From Protonemura montana (taxonomy: Eukaryota > Arthropoda > Insecta > Plecoptera > Nemouridae), in contig OX387607.1 of assembly GCA_947568835.1 (NCBI GenBank), positions 19,929,277 through 19,993,276 of the forward strand: a stretch of DNA of 64,000 bases, read 5' to 3'. Within the stretch, counting starts at the first letter, position 1, and each line of letters opens with the position of its first letter. The translations under genes were made by a program, and so were the position numbers. The notes under the pieces are model-generated. The model was given only the letters and a program-made list of their open reading frames with translations. It was not told where the DNA came from and ran no database searches. This document shows positions 1 to 11,879 of the stretch, piece by piece.

Positions 1-450
1 TCGCTACTCAGACGCTCCAGACACTCTGCCTCGCTAGCTAGCCGCTTTAGACACTCTGCTTCACTAGCTAGACGCTCCAGACACTCTGCCATGCTAGCCA
101 GACGCTCCAGACTATCTGCTACGCTAGCCAGAGGCTCCAGACACTCTGCCACGCTAGCTAGACGCTCCAGACACTCTGCCTTGCTACCTAGAATCTCCAG
201 ACACTCTGCCTCGCTAGCCAGGCGCTCCAGACACTCTGCCTCGCTACCCAGACGCTTCAGACTATCTGCCACGCTAGCCAGTGGCTCCAGACACTCTGCC
301 ACGCTAGCTAGACGCTCCAGGCACTCTGCCTCGCTAGCTTGACGCTCCAGACACTCTGCCTCACTACCCAGACGCTCCAGACTATCTGCCACGCTAGCCA
401 GTGGCTCCAGGTACTCTGCCACGATAGCTAGACGCTCAAGAAACTCTGCC

Positions 451-1590
451 TCGCTAGCCAGGCACTCCAGACACTCTGGCTCGCTACCCAGACGCTCCAG
501 ACACTCTGCCTCCCTAGCCAGCCGATCCAGACACTCTGCCATGCTAGCCAGAGATTTCAGACACTCTACTACGCTAGCTAGACTCTCCAGACACTCTGCC
601 ACGCTAGCTAGACGATCCAGACACTCTGCCTTGCTACCCAGACCCTCCAGACACTCTGCCTCGCTAAACAGGCGCTCCAGTCACTCTGCCATGCTAGCCA
701 GACGCTCCAAACTTTCTGCCATGCTAGCCAGACGCTCAAGACACTATGCCACGCAAGCTTGACGCTCCAGACACTCTGCCTTGCTACCCAGACCCTCCAG
801 ACACTCTGCCTCGCTAGCCAGGCGCTCCAGACACTCTGCCTCGCTACCCAGACGCTCCAGACACTCTGCCTCGCTAGCCAGGCGCTCCAGACACTCTGCC
901 TCGCTACCTAGACGCTTCAGACTATCTGCCACGCTAGCCAATGGCTCCAGACACTCTGCCACGCTAGCTAGACGCTCCAGGTACTCTGCCTCGCTACTTA
1001 GACGCTCCAGACACTCTGCCTCGCTAGCTAGCCGCTTTAGACACTCTGCCACGCTAGCTAGACGCTCCAGACACTCTGCAACGCTAGCCAGACGCTCCAG
1101 ACACTCTGATTCGCTACCCAGACGTTCCAGACACTTTGCCTCGCTCCCCAGACGCTCCAGACACTCTGCCTCGCTAGCCAGGCGCTTCAGAAGCTCTGCC
1201 TCGCTAGCCAGGCGCTCCAGACACTCTGCCATGCTAGCCAGACGCTTCAGACTATCTGCTACGCTAGCCAGAGGCTCCAGACACTCTGCCACGCTAGCCA
1301 GGCGCTCCAGACACTCTGCCTCGCTACCCAGACGCTTCAAACTATCTGCCACGCTAGCCAGTGGCTCCAGACACTCTGCCACGCTAGCTAGACGCTCCAG
1401 GCACTCTGGCTCGCTACTTAGACGCTCCAGAATTTCTGCCTCGCTAGCCAGGCACTCCAGACACTCTGGCTCGCTACCCAGACGCTCCAGACACTCTGCC
1501 TCCCTAGCCAGCCGCTCCAGACACTCTGCTATGCTAGCCAGAGATTTCAGACACTCTGCTACGCTAGCTAGACGCTCTAGACACTCTGCC
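451..1590. repeat. Block A duplicated run, copy 1 (38 monomers)
   Basis: This ordered run of about 38 variant monomers is nearly identical to 2281-3420. It includes two distinctive variants: the GAGATTTCAG monomer at 541-570, and the GCAAGCTTGACG monomer near 750-765, which carries a HindIII site (AAGCTT). Only scattered single-base differences separate the copies, for example at 711-720 against 2541-2550. Confidence 0.85.
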
Positions 1591-2160
1591 TCGCTACCCA
1601 GATGCTCCAGACACTCTGCCACGCTAGCCAGTGGCTCCAGACACTCTGCCACGCTAGCTAGACGCTCCAGGCACTCTGCCTCGCTACTTAGACGCTCCAG
1701 ACACTCTGCCTCGCTAGCCAGGCATTCCAGACACTCTGGTTCGCTACTCAGACGCTCCAGACACTCTGCCTCGCTAGCTAGCCGCTTTAGACACTCTGCT
1801 TCGCTAGCTAGACGCTCCAGACACTCTGCCACGCTAGCCAGACGCTCCAGACACTCTGCCTTGCTACCCAGACCCTCCAGACACTCTGCCTCGCTAGCCA
1901 GGCGCTCTAGACACTCTGCCTTGCTACCCAGATGCTCCAGACACTCTGCCACGCTAGCCAGTGGCTCCAGACACTCTGCCACGCTAGCTAGACGCTCCAG
2001 GCACTCTGCCTCGCTACTTAGACGCTCCAGACACTCTGCCTCGCTAGCCAGGCATTCCAGACACTCTGGTTCGCTACTCAGACGCTCCAGACACTCTGCC
2101 TCGCTAGCTAGCCGCTTTAGACACTCTGCTTCACTAGCTAGACGCTCCAGACACTCTGCC
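1591..2160. repeat. 330-bp (11-monomer) tandem duplication inside block A
   Basis: The run starting with the GATGCTCCAG monomer at 1591 is repeated from 1921, and 1591-1830 aligns with 1921-2160. Both copies pass through the same order: GTGGCTCC, GCTACTTAG, GGCATTCC, then GCCGCTTTAG. The copies differ at only a few bases. Confidence 0.8.
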
Positions 2161-2280
2161 ATGCTAGCCAGACGCTCCAGACTATCTGCTACGCTAGCCA
2201 GAGGCTCCAGACACTCTGCCACGCTAGCTAGACGCTCCAGGCACTCTGCCTCGCTACTTAGACGCTCCAGAAACTCTGCC

Positions 2281-3420
2281 TCGCTAGCCAGGCACTCCAG
2301 ACACTCTGGCTCGCTACCCAGACGCTCCAGACACTCTGCCTCCCTAGCCAGCCGATCCAGACACTCTGCCATGCTAGCCAGAGATTTCAGACACTCTGCT
2401 ACGCTAGCTAGACTCTCCAGACACTCTGCCACGCTAGCTAGACGATCCAGACACTCTGCCTTGCTACCCAGACCCTCCAGACACTCTGCCTCGCTAAACA
2501 GGCGCTCCAGTCACTCTGCCATGCTAGCCAGACGCTCCAGACTTTCTGCCATGCTAGCCAGACGCTCAAGACACTATGCCACGCAAGCTTGACGCTCCAG
2601 ACACTCTGCCTTGCTACCCAGACCCTCCAGACACTCTGCCTCGCTAGCCAGGCGCTCCAGACACTCTGCCTCGCTACCCAGACGCTCCAGACACTCTGCC
2701 TCGCTAGCCAGGCGCTCCAGACACTCTGCCTCGCTACCTAGACGCTTTAGACTATCTGCCACGCTAGCCAATGGCTCCAGACACTCTGCCACGCTAGCTA
2801 GACGCTCCAGGTACTCTGCCTCGCTACTTAGACGCTCCAGACACTCTGCCTCGCTAGCTAGCCGCTTTAGACACTCTGCCACGCTAGCTAGACGCTCCAG
2901 ACACTCTGCAACGCTAGCCAGACGCTCCAGACACTCTGATTCGCTACCCAGACGTTCCAGACACTTTGCCTCGCTCCCCAGACGCTCCAGACACTCTGCC
3001 TCGCTAGCCAGGCGCTTCAGAAGCTCTGCCTCGCTAGCCAGGCGCTCCAGACACTCTGCCATGCTAGCCAGACGCTTCAGACTATCTGCTACGCTAGCCA
3101 GAGGCTCCAGACACTCTGCCACGCTAGCCAGGCGCTCCAGACACTCTGCCTCGCTACCCAGACGCTTCAAACTATCTGCCACGCTAGCCAGTGGCTCCAG
3201 ACACTCTGCCACGCTAGCTAGACGCTCCAGGCACTCTGGCTCGCTACTTAGACGCTCCAGAATTTCTGCCTCGCTAGCCAGGCACTCCAGACACTCTGGC
3301 TCGCTACCCAGACGCTCCAGACACTCTGCCTCCCTAGCCAGCCGCTCCAGACACTCTGCTATGCTAGCCAGAGATTTCAGACACTCTGCTACGCTAGCTA
3401 GACGCTCCAGACACTCTGCC
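2281..3420. repeat. Block A duplicated run, copy 2 (38 monomers)
   Basis: This is the second copy of the run at 451-1590, shifted by exactly 1830 bp. The match stops at about 3420, where copy 1 continues with a GATGCTCCAG monomer and copy 2 with different monomers. The second AAGCTT site is at about 2584. Confidence 0.85.
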
Positions 3421-3450
3421 ACGCTAGCTAGACGCTCCAGGCACTCTGCC

Positions 3451-4380
3451 TTGCTACTTTGACCCTCCAGACACTCTGCCTCGCTAGCCAGGCGCTCCAG
3501 ACACTCTGCCTTCCTAGCCGGGTGCTCCAGACACTCAGCCTCGCTACCTAGACGCTCTAGACTATCTGCCACGCTAGCCAGACGCTCCAGACTATCCGCC
3601 ACGCTAGCCATAGGCTCCAGACACTCAGCCACGCTCGCCAGACGTTCCAGACACTCTGCCTCGCTATTCAGATGCTCCAGTTACTCTACCATGCTAGCTA
3701 GACGCTCCAGACACACTGCCTCGCTAGCCAGGCGCTCCAGACACTCTGCCTCGCTACCCAGGCGCTCCAGACATTCTGCCTCGCTACCCAGACGCTCCAG
3801 GCACTCTGCCTCGCCAGCAAGGCACTTCAGACACTCTTTTTCGCTAGCTAGACGGTCCAGACACTCAGCCATGCTAGCCAGACGCTCCAGGTACTCTGCC
3901 TTGCTACCCAGACGCTCCAGACACTCTGCTATTCTAGTCAGACGCTCCAGACTTTCCGCCACGCTAGCCAGACGCTCTAAACTTTCTGCCTCGCTAGCAA
4001 GACGCTCCTGACACTCTGCCTCGCTACCCAGACGCTCCAGACACTTTGCCTCGCTACCCAGACGCTCCAGACACTCTGCCTCGCTAGCTAGACGCTCTAG
4101 ACACTCTGCCATGATAACCAGATGCTCCAGACTATCCGCCACGCTAGCCATAGGCTCCAGACATTCGGCCACGCTAGCAAGACGCTCCAGACACTCAGCC
4201 ACGCTCGCCAGACGTTTTAGACACTCTGCCTCGCTATTCAGACGCTCCAGTTACTCTACCATGCTAGCTAGACGCTCCAGACACACTGCCTCGCTAGCCA
4301 GGCGCTCCAGACACTCTGCCTCGCTACCCAGACGCTCCAGACACTCTGCCTCGCTATCCAGACGCTCCAGACACTCTGCC
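3451..4380. repeat. Bridge segment between blocks A and B
   Basis: This mixed run of monomers does not follow the 1830-bp or the 3300-bp order. It carries variants with GCCGGGTGCTCC (near 3518), CATAGGCTCC followed by CTCAGCC, GCTCGCCAGACGTT, and GCTATTCAG followed by CAGTTACTCTACC. Part of it recurs after 570 bp (3661 with 4231). The same ordered set reappears near 20.6-21.4 kb, so this is a recognisable module rather than random monomers. Confidence 0.75.
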
Positions 4381-5280
4381 TCGCTACCCAGACGCTCCAG
4401 ACACTCTGCCTCGCTAGCCAGGCGCTCCAGACACTCTGCCTCGCTACCCAGACGCTCCAGGCACTCTGCCTCGCCAGCAAGTTACTTTAGACACTCTGTT
4501 TCGCTAGCTAGACGGTCCAGACACTCAGCCATGCTAGCCAGACGCTCCAGGTACTCTGCCTTGCTACCCAGACGCTCCAGACACACTGCCTCGCTTGCCA
4601 GGCGCTCAAAACACTCTGTCACGCTAGCAAGACGCTCCAGACACTCTGCCTCGCTAGCCAGGCGCTTCAGACTCTCTGCCTCGCTAGCTAGACGCTCCAG
4701 ACACCCTGCCATGCTAGCCAGACGCTATAGACTATATGCCACGCTAGCCATATGCTTCAGACACTCTGCCTCGCTACCCAGACGATCCAGACTATCTGCC
4801 ACGCTAGCCAGTGGCTCCAGACTATCTGCCACGCTAGCCAGAGGCTCCAGACACTCTGCCATGCTAGCCAGACGCTTCAGACTTTCTGCCACGCTAGCCA
4901 AACGCTCCAGACACTCTGCCACGCTAGCCAGACGCTCCAGACACTCTGATTCGCTACCTAGACGTTCCAGACACTTTGCCTTGCTACTGAGAAGCTCCAG
5001 ACACTCTGCCTCGCTAGCTAGGCGCTTTAGAAGCTCTGCCTCGCTAGCCAGAGGTTTCAGACACTCTGCCACGCTAGCTAGACGCTCCAGACACACTGCC
5101 TCGCTACTTAGACGCTCCAGAAACTCTGCCTCGCTAGCCAGGAGCTCCAGACACTCTGCGTTGCTACTTAGACACTCTAGACACTCTGCCTCGCTAGCCA
5201 GCCGCCTTATACACTCTGCCTTGCTAGCCAGACGCTCCAGACACTCTGCCACGCTAGCCAGACGCTCCAGACACTCTTAG
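4381..5280. repeat. Block B, partial unit B0 (right-hand part of the 3300-bp HOR)
   Basis: From about 4381 the monomer order matches 7681-8580 at an offset of exactly 3300 bp. The match includes the distinctive GTTACTTTAG monomer at 4480 (7780 in the next unit) and the GCTATAGACTATATGCC monomer at 4721. The unit ends at the TAG-block boundary at 5278-5280. The left part of the unit is missing. Confidence 0.88.
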
Positions 5281-5300
5281 TCGCTACCCAGACGTTCCAG
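5271..5300. repeat. TAG-block boundary monomer (first of 15 copies)
   Basis: The usual CTCTGCCTCGC reads CTCTTAGTCGC here, with three adjacent bases changed (GCC to TAG), and is followed by a GACGTTCC monomer. TAG starts at 5278, 8578, 11877, 12897, 16197, 23983, 25153, 30133, 31363, 35431, 39798, 43815, 49423, 54881 and 62228. The block places a TAG in the + repeat frame and an overlapping TAA in the - repeat frame, so it ends open frames on both strands. It makes a convenient unit boundary. Confidence 0.9.
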
Positions 5301-8300
5301 ACACTTTGCCTTGCTACCCAAACGCTCCAGACACTCTGCCTCGCTAGCCAGGCGCTTCAGAAGCTCTGCCTCGCTAGCGAGGCGCTCCAGACACTCTGCC
5401 ATACTAGCCAGACGCTCCAGAGACTCTGCCTCGCTAGCCAGGCGCTTCAGACACTCTGCCATGCTAGCCAGACGCTATAGACTATATGCCACGCTAGCCA
5501 TAGGCTCCAGACACTCTGCTTCGCTAGCTAGACGCTCCAGACACTCTGCCTTGCTACCCAGACGCTCCAGACACTCTGCCATTCTAGTCAGACGCTCTAG
5601 ACTATCTGCCACGCTAGCCAGACGCTCCAGACACTCTGCCACGCTAGCCAGACTCTCTAGACACTTTGCCCCGCTACCCAGACGCTCCAGACAATCTGCT
5701 TCGCTAGCTAGATGGTCCAGGCACTCTGCCATGCTAGTCAGACGCTTCAGACTTTCTGCCTTACTAGCAAGACGCTCAAGACACTCTGCCATTCTAGTCA
5801 GACGCTCCGGACTACCTGCTACGCTAGCCAGAGGCTCCAGACACTCTGCTTTGCTAGCCAGACGCTCCAGGTACTCTGCCTTGCTACCCAGACAATCCAG
5901 ACTCTCTGCCATTCTAGTCAGACGCTCCAGACACTCTGCCTCGCTAGCCAGGCGCTCCAGACACTCTACCTCGCCACCCAGACGCTCCAGGCACTCTGCC
6001 TCGCCAGCAAGGCACTTCAGACACTCTGTTTTGCTAGCTAGACGGTCCAGACACTCAGCCATGCTAGCCAGACGCTCCAGGTACTCTGCCTTGCTACCCA
6101 GACGCTCCAGACACTCTGCCATTCTAGTCAGACGCTTCAGACTATCTGTTACGCTAGCCAGAGGCTCCAGACACTCTTCCACGCTAGCCATACGCTGCAG
6201 ACACTCAGCTATGCTAGCCACACGCTCCAGACTTTCTGCCACGCTAGCCAGACGCTTGAGACACTCTGCCACGCTAGCCAGACGCTCCAGACACTCTGAT
6301 TCGCTACCCAGACGCTCCAGACACTTTGCCTCGCTACCCAGACACACCAGACACTCTGCCTTGCTACCCAGACCCTCCAGACACTCTGCCTTGCTAGCCA
6401 GGTGCTCCAGACACTCTGCCTCGCTACCCAGACGCTCCAGACTATCTGCCACGCTAGCCAGTGGCTCCAGACACTCTGACACGCTAGCTAGACGCTCCAG
6501 ACACTCTGCCATTCTAGTCAGACGCTCCAGACTATCTGCCACGCTAGCCAGAGGCTCCAGACACTCTGCCACGCTAGCCATACGCTGCAGACACTCAGCT
6601 ATGCTAGCCACACGCTCCAGACTTTCTGCCACGCTAGCCAGACGCTCGAGACACTCTGCCACGCTAGCCATAGGCTCCAGACACTCTGCTTCGCTAGCTA
6701 GACGCTCCAGACACTCTGCCTTGCTACCCAGACGCTCCAGTCACTCTGCCATTCTAGTCAGACGCTCTAGACTATCTGCCACGCTAGCCAGACGCTCCAG
6801 ACACTCTGCCACGCTAGCCAGACTCTCTAGACACTTTGCCCCGCTACCCAGACGCTCCAGACAATCTGCTTCGCTAGCTAGATGGTCCAGGCACTCTGCC
6901 ATGCTAGTCAGACGCTTCAGACTTTCTGCCTTACTAGCAAGACGCTCAAGACACTCTGCCATTCTAGTCAGACGCTCCGGACTACCTGCTACGCTAGCCA
7001 GAGGCTCCAGACACTCTGCTTTGCTAGCCAGACGCTCCAGGTACTCTGCCTTGCTACCCAGACAATCCAGACTCTCTGCCATTCTAGTCAGACGCTCCAG
7101 ACACTCTGCCTCGCTAGCCAGGCGCTCCAGACACTCTACCTCGCCACCCAGACGCTCCAGGCACTCTGCCTCGCCAGCAAGGCACTTCAGACACTCTGTT
7201 TTGCTAGCTAGACGGTCCAGACACTCAGCCATGCTAGCCAGACGCTCCAGGTACTCTGCCTTGCTACCCAGACGCTCCAGACACTCTGCCATTCTAGTCA
7301 GACGCTCCAGACTATCTGTTACGCTAGCCAGAGGCTCCAGACACTCTGCCACGCTAGCCATACGCTGCAGACACTCAGCTATGCTAGCCACACGCTCCAG
7401 ACTTTCTGCCACGCTAGCCAGACGCTTGAGACACTCTGCCACGCTAGCCAGACGCTCCAGACACTCTGATTCGCTACCCAGACGCTCCAGACACTTTGCC
7501 TCGCTACCCAGACACACCAGACACTCTGCCTTGCTACCCAGACCCTCCAGACACTCTGCCTTGCTAGCCAGGTGCTCCAGACACTCTGCCTCGCTACCCA
7601 GACGCTCCAGACTATCTGCCACGCTAGCCAGTGGCTCCAGACACTCTGCCTCGCTACCCAGACGCTCCAGACACTCTGCCTCGCTACCCAGACGCTCCAG
7701 ACACTCTGCCTCGCTAGCCAGGCGCTCCAGACACTCTGCCTCGCTACCCAGACGCTCCAGGCACTCTGCCTCGCCAGCAAGTTACTTTAGACACTCTGTT
7801 TCGCTAGCTAGACGGTCCAGACACTCAGCCATGCTAGCCAGACGCTCCAGGTACTCTGCCTTGCTACCCAGACGCTCCAGACACACTGCCTCGCTTGCCA
7901 GGCGCTCAAAACACTCTGTCACGCTAGCAAGACGCTCCAGACACTCTGCCTCGCTAGCCAGGCGCTTCAGACTCTCTGCCTCGCTAGCTAGACGCTCCAG
8001 ACACTCTGCCATGCTAGCCAGACGCTATAGACTATATGCCACGCTAGCCATAGGCTTCAGACACTCTGCCTCGCTACCCAGACGATCCAGACTATCTGCC
8101 ACGCTAGCCAGTGGCTCCAGACTATCTGCCACGCTAGCCAGAGGCTCCAGACACTCTGCCATGCTAGCCAGACGCTTCAGACTTTCTGCCACGCTAGCCA
8201 AACGCTCCAGACACTCTGCCACGCTAGCCAGACGCTCCAGACACTCTGATTCGCTACCTAGACGTTCCAGACACTTTGCCTTGCTACTGAGAAGCTCCAG

Positions 8301-8580
8301 ACACTCTGCCTCGCTAGCCAGGCGCTTTAGAAGCTCTGCCTCGCTAGCCAGAGGTTTCAGACACTCTGCCACGCTAGCTAGACGCTCCAGACACACTGCC
8401 TCGCTACTTAGACGCTCCAGAAACTCTGCCTCGCTAGCCAGGAGCTCCAGACACTCTGCGTTGCTACTTAGACACTCTAGACACTCTGCCTCGCTAGCCA
8501 GCCGCTTTATACACTCTGCCTTGCTAGCCAGACGCTCCAGACACTCTGCCACGCTAGCCAGACGCTCCAGACACTCTTAG
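5281..8580. repeat. Block B, unit B1: complete 3300-bp HOR (110 monomers)
   Basis: This is a full-length unit, delimited by TAG-block monomers at 5278 and 8578. About 990 bp (5491-6480) is repeated at 6661-7650, 1170 bp downstream. Inside that, a 390-bp (13-monomer) shift repeats the AILV-type run beginning with ATTCTAGTCAG (6121 and 6511). Two monomers carry the B-specific CTCCGGACTACC variant (about 5805 and 6975). The + frame is stop-free across nearly the whole unit only because no monomer between the two TAG blocks contains a frame-1 stop. Confidence 0.93.
5476..5486. repeat. TATAGACTATA palindrome monomer (representative of 19)
   Basis: An 11-bp perfect inverted repeat (TATAG, central A, CTATA) replaces the CTCCAGACACTC part of one monomer. 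It is the most AT-rich spot in the HOR. Further copies start at 4726, 8026, 8776, 11326, 12075, 13095, 15645, 16395, 24121, 25351, 26971, 30331, 31561, 33181, 44013, 49621, 55079 and 62426. It is absent from block A, block C and block E. No function can be assigned. Confidence 0.85.
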
Positions 8581-11500
8581 TCGCTACCCAGACGTTCCAG
8601 ACACTTTGCCTTGCTACCCAAACGCTCCAGACACTCTGCCTCGCTAGCCAGGCGCTTCAGAAGCTCTGCCTCGCTAGCGAGGCGCTCCAGACACTCTGCC
8701 ATACTAGCCAGACGCTCCAGAGACTCTGCCTCGCTAGCCAGGCGCTTCAGACACTCTGCCATGCTAGCCAGACGCTATAGACTATATGCCACGCTAGCCA
8801 TAGGCTCCAGACACTCTGCTTCGCTAGCTAGACGCTCCAGACACTCTGCCTTGCTACCCAGACGCTCCAGACACTCTGCCATTCTAGTCAGACGCTCTAG
8901 ACTATCTGCCACGCTAGCCAGACGCTCCAGACACTCTGCCACGCTAGCCAGACTCTCTAGACACTTTGCCCCGCTACCCAGACGCTCCAGACAATCTGCT
9001 TCGCTAGCTAGATGGTCCAGGCACTCTGCCATGCTAGTCAGACGCTTCAGACTTTCTGCCTTACTAGCAAGACGCTCAAGACACTCTGCCATTCTAGTCA
9101 GACGCTCCGGACTACCTGCTACGCTAGCCAGAGGCTCCAGACACTCTGCTTTGCTAGCCAGACGCTCCAGGTACTCTGCCTTGCTACCCAGACAATCCAG
9201 ACTCTCTGCCATTCTAGTCAGACGCTCCAGACACTCTGCCTCGCTAGCCAGGCGCTCCAGACACTCTACCTCGCCACCCAGACGCTCCAGGCACTCTGCC
9301 TCGCCAGCAAGGCACTTCAGACACTCTGTTTTGCTAGCTAGACGGTCCAGACACTCAGCCATGCTAGCCAGACGCTCCAGGTACTCTGCCTTGCTACCCA
9401 GACGCTCCAGACACTCTGCCATTCTAGTCAGACGCTTCAGACTATCTGTTACGCTAGCCAGAGGCTCCAGACACTCTTCCACGCTAGCCATACGCTGCAG
9501 ACACTCAGCTATGCTAGCCACACGCTCCAGACTTTCTGCCACGCTAGCCAGACGCTTGAGACACTCTGCCACGCTAGCCAGACGCTCCAGACACTCTGAT
9601 TCGCTACCCAGACGCTCCAGACACTTTGCCTCGCTACCCAGACACACCAGACACTCTGCCTTGCTACCCAGACCCTCCAGACACTCTGCCTTGCTAGCCA
9701 GGTGCTCCAGACACTCTGCCTCGCTACCCAGACGCTCCAGACTATCTGCCACGCTAGCCAGTGGCTCCAGACACTCTGACACGCTAGCTAGACGCTCCAG
9801 ACACTCTGCCATTCTAGTCAGACGCTCCAGACTATCTGCCACGCTAGCCAGAGGCTCCAGACACTCTGCCACGCTAGCCATACGCTGCAGACACTCAGCT
9901 ATGCTAGCCACACGCTCCAGACTTTCTGCCACGCTAGCCAGACGCTCGAGACACTCTGCCACGCTAGCCATAGGCTCCAGACACTCTGCTTCGCTAGCTA
10001 GACGCTCCAGACACTCTGCCTTGCTACCCAGACGCTCCAGTCACTCTGCCATTCTAGTCAGACGCTCTAGACTATCTGCCACGCTAGCCAGACGCTCCAG
10101 ACACTCTGCCACGCTAGCCAGACTCTCTAGACACTTTGCCCCGCTACCCAGACGCTCCAGACAATCTGCTTCGCTAGCTAGATGGTCCAGGCACTCTGCC
10201 ATGCTAGTCAGACGCTTCAGACTTTCTGCCTTACTAGCAAGACGCTCAAGACACTCTGCCATTCTAGTCAGACGCTCCGGACTACCTGCTACGCTAGCCA
10301 GAGGCTCCAGACACTCTGCTTTGCTAGCCAGACGCTCCAGGTACTCTGCCTTGCTACCCAGACAATCCAGACTCTCTGCCATTCTAGTCAGACGCTCCAG
10401 ACACTCTGCCTCGCTAGCCAGGCGCTCCAGACACTCTACCTCGCCACCCAGACGCTCCAGGCACTCTGCCTCGCCAGCAAGGCACTTCAGACACTCTGTT
10501 TTGCTAGCTAGACGGTCCAGACACTCAGCCATGCTAGCCAGACGCTCCAGGTACTCTGCCTTGCTACCCAGACGCTCCAGACACTCTGCCATTCTAGTCA
10601 GACGCTCCAGACTATCTGTTACGCTAGCCAGAGGCTCCAGACACTCTGCCACGCTAGCCATACGCTGCAGACACTCAGCTATGCTAGCCACACGCTCCAG
10701 ACTTTCTGCCACGCTAGCCAGACGCTTGAGACACTCTGCCACGCTAGCCAGACGCTCCAGACACTCTGATTCGCTACCCAGACGCTCCAGACACTTTGCC
10801 TCGCTACCCAGACACACCAGACACTCTGCCTTGCTACCCAGACCCTCCAGACACTCTGCCTTGCTAGCCAGGTGCTCCAGACACTCTGCCTCGCTACCCA
10901 GACGCTCCAGACTATCTGCCACGCTAGCCAGTGGCTCCAGACACTCTGCCTCGCTACCCAGACGCTCCAGACACTCTGCCTCGCTACCCAGACGCTCCAG
11001 ACACTCTGCCTCGCTAGCCAGGCGCTCCAGACACTCTGCCTCGCTACCCAGACGCTCCAGGCACTCTGCCTCGCCAGCAAGTTACTTTAGACACTCTGTT
11101 TCGCTAGCTAGACGGTCCAGACACTCAGCCATGCTAGCCAGACGCTCCAGGTACTCTGCCTTGCTACCCAGACGCTCCAGACACACTGCCTCGCTTGCCA
11201 GGCGCTCAAAACACTCTGTCACGCTAGCAAGACGCTCCAGACACTCTGCCTCGCTAGCCAGGCGCTTCAGACTCTCTGCCTCGCTAGCTAGACGCTCCAG
11301 ACACTCTGCCATGCTAGCCAGACGCTATAGACTATATGCCACGCTAGCCATAGGCTTCAGACACTCTGCCTCGCTACCCAGACGATCCAGACTATCTGCC
11401 ACGCTAGCCAGTGGCTCCAGACTATCTGCCACGCTAGCCAGAGGCTCCAGACACTCTGCCATGCTAGCCAGACGCTTCAGACTTTCTGCCACGCTAGCCA

Positions 11501-11879
11501 AACGCTCCAGACACTCTGCCACGCTAGCCAGACGCTCCAGACACTCTGATTCGCTACCTAGACGTTCCAGACACTTTGCCTTGCTACTGAGAAGCTCCAG
11601 ACACTCTGCCTCGCTAGCCAGGCGCTTTAGAAGCTCTGCCTCGCTAGCCAGAGGTTTCAGACACTCTGCCACGCTAGCTAGACGCTCCAGACACACTGCC
11701 TCGCTACTTAGACGCTCCAGACACTCTGCCTCGCTAGCCAGGAGCTCCAGACACTCTGCCTTGCTACTTAGACGCTCTAGACACTCTGCCTCGCTAGCCA
11801 GCCGCTTTATACACTCTGCCTTGCTAGCCAGACGCTCCAGACACTCTGCCCACTAGCCAGACGCTCCAGACACTCTTAG
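8581..11879. repeat. Block B, unit B2: 3299-bp HOR copy
   Basis: This copy is nearly identical to B1 over its length, including both nested duplications and both CTCCGGACTACC monomers (about 9105 and 10275). It is one base shorter because of a 29-bp monomer near 11850. Small differences cluster in the last 200 bp, for example CAGACACTC where B1 has CAGAAACTC. Confidence 0.93.
11840..11870. repeat. 29-bp monomer (one-base deletion) near the end of unit B2
   Basis: The expected TGCCACGCTAGCC reads TGCCCACTAGCC here, a net loss of one base. It shifts the register of all downstream monomers by one. The other B units do not have it at the equivalent position, so it is private to B2. Confidence 0.85.

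Larger units (their letters stand above)
1..3450. repeat. Block A: satellite with 1830-bp higher-order spacing
   Basis: This left-most block is built from a set of monomer variants largely absent further right, such as those with GCCGCTTTAG, GAGATTTCAG, GGCATTCCAG and GCAAGCTTGACG. Two long ordered runs recur 1830 bp apart (61 monomers). Shorter runs recur at 2070 bp (1-180 with 2071-2250) and at 330 bp. The overlap of several spacings suggests repeated unequal exchange rather than one clean HOR. The left edge of the window cuts the block. Confidence 0.85.

Noticed and set aside
4268-4480. Third-frame open stretches reading as SVWLARQ repeats (-) or LQTLCHAS repeats (+) in many places
   Set aside because: These are further stop-free frames of the same monomer, ended by GCTAGCTAG variants. 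There is no independent evidence of coding.
5476-5486. TATA box / promoter reading of the TATAGACTATA monomer
   Set aside because: A TATA-like string inside a satellite with no gene downstream is not enough to call a promoter. It is kept only as a repeat variant.
5311-8580. A 1089-codon + strand open frame of Arg/Ser-rich decapeptides (and similar frames at 8611-11856, 12930-15932, 25186-28287 and 31396-34497)
   Set aside because: The frame is open because the monomer is ten codons long and its consensus lacks a stop in this frame. Its ends coincide with TAG-block, TTGA or length-changing monomers, not with gene-like starts or stops. No promoter, unique domain, splice signal or codon-position bias is visible.
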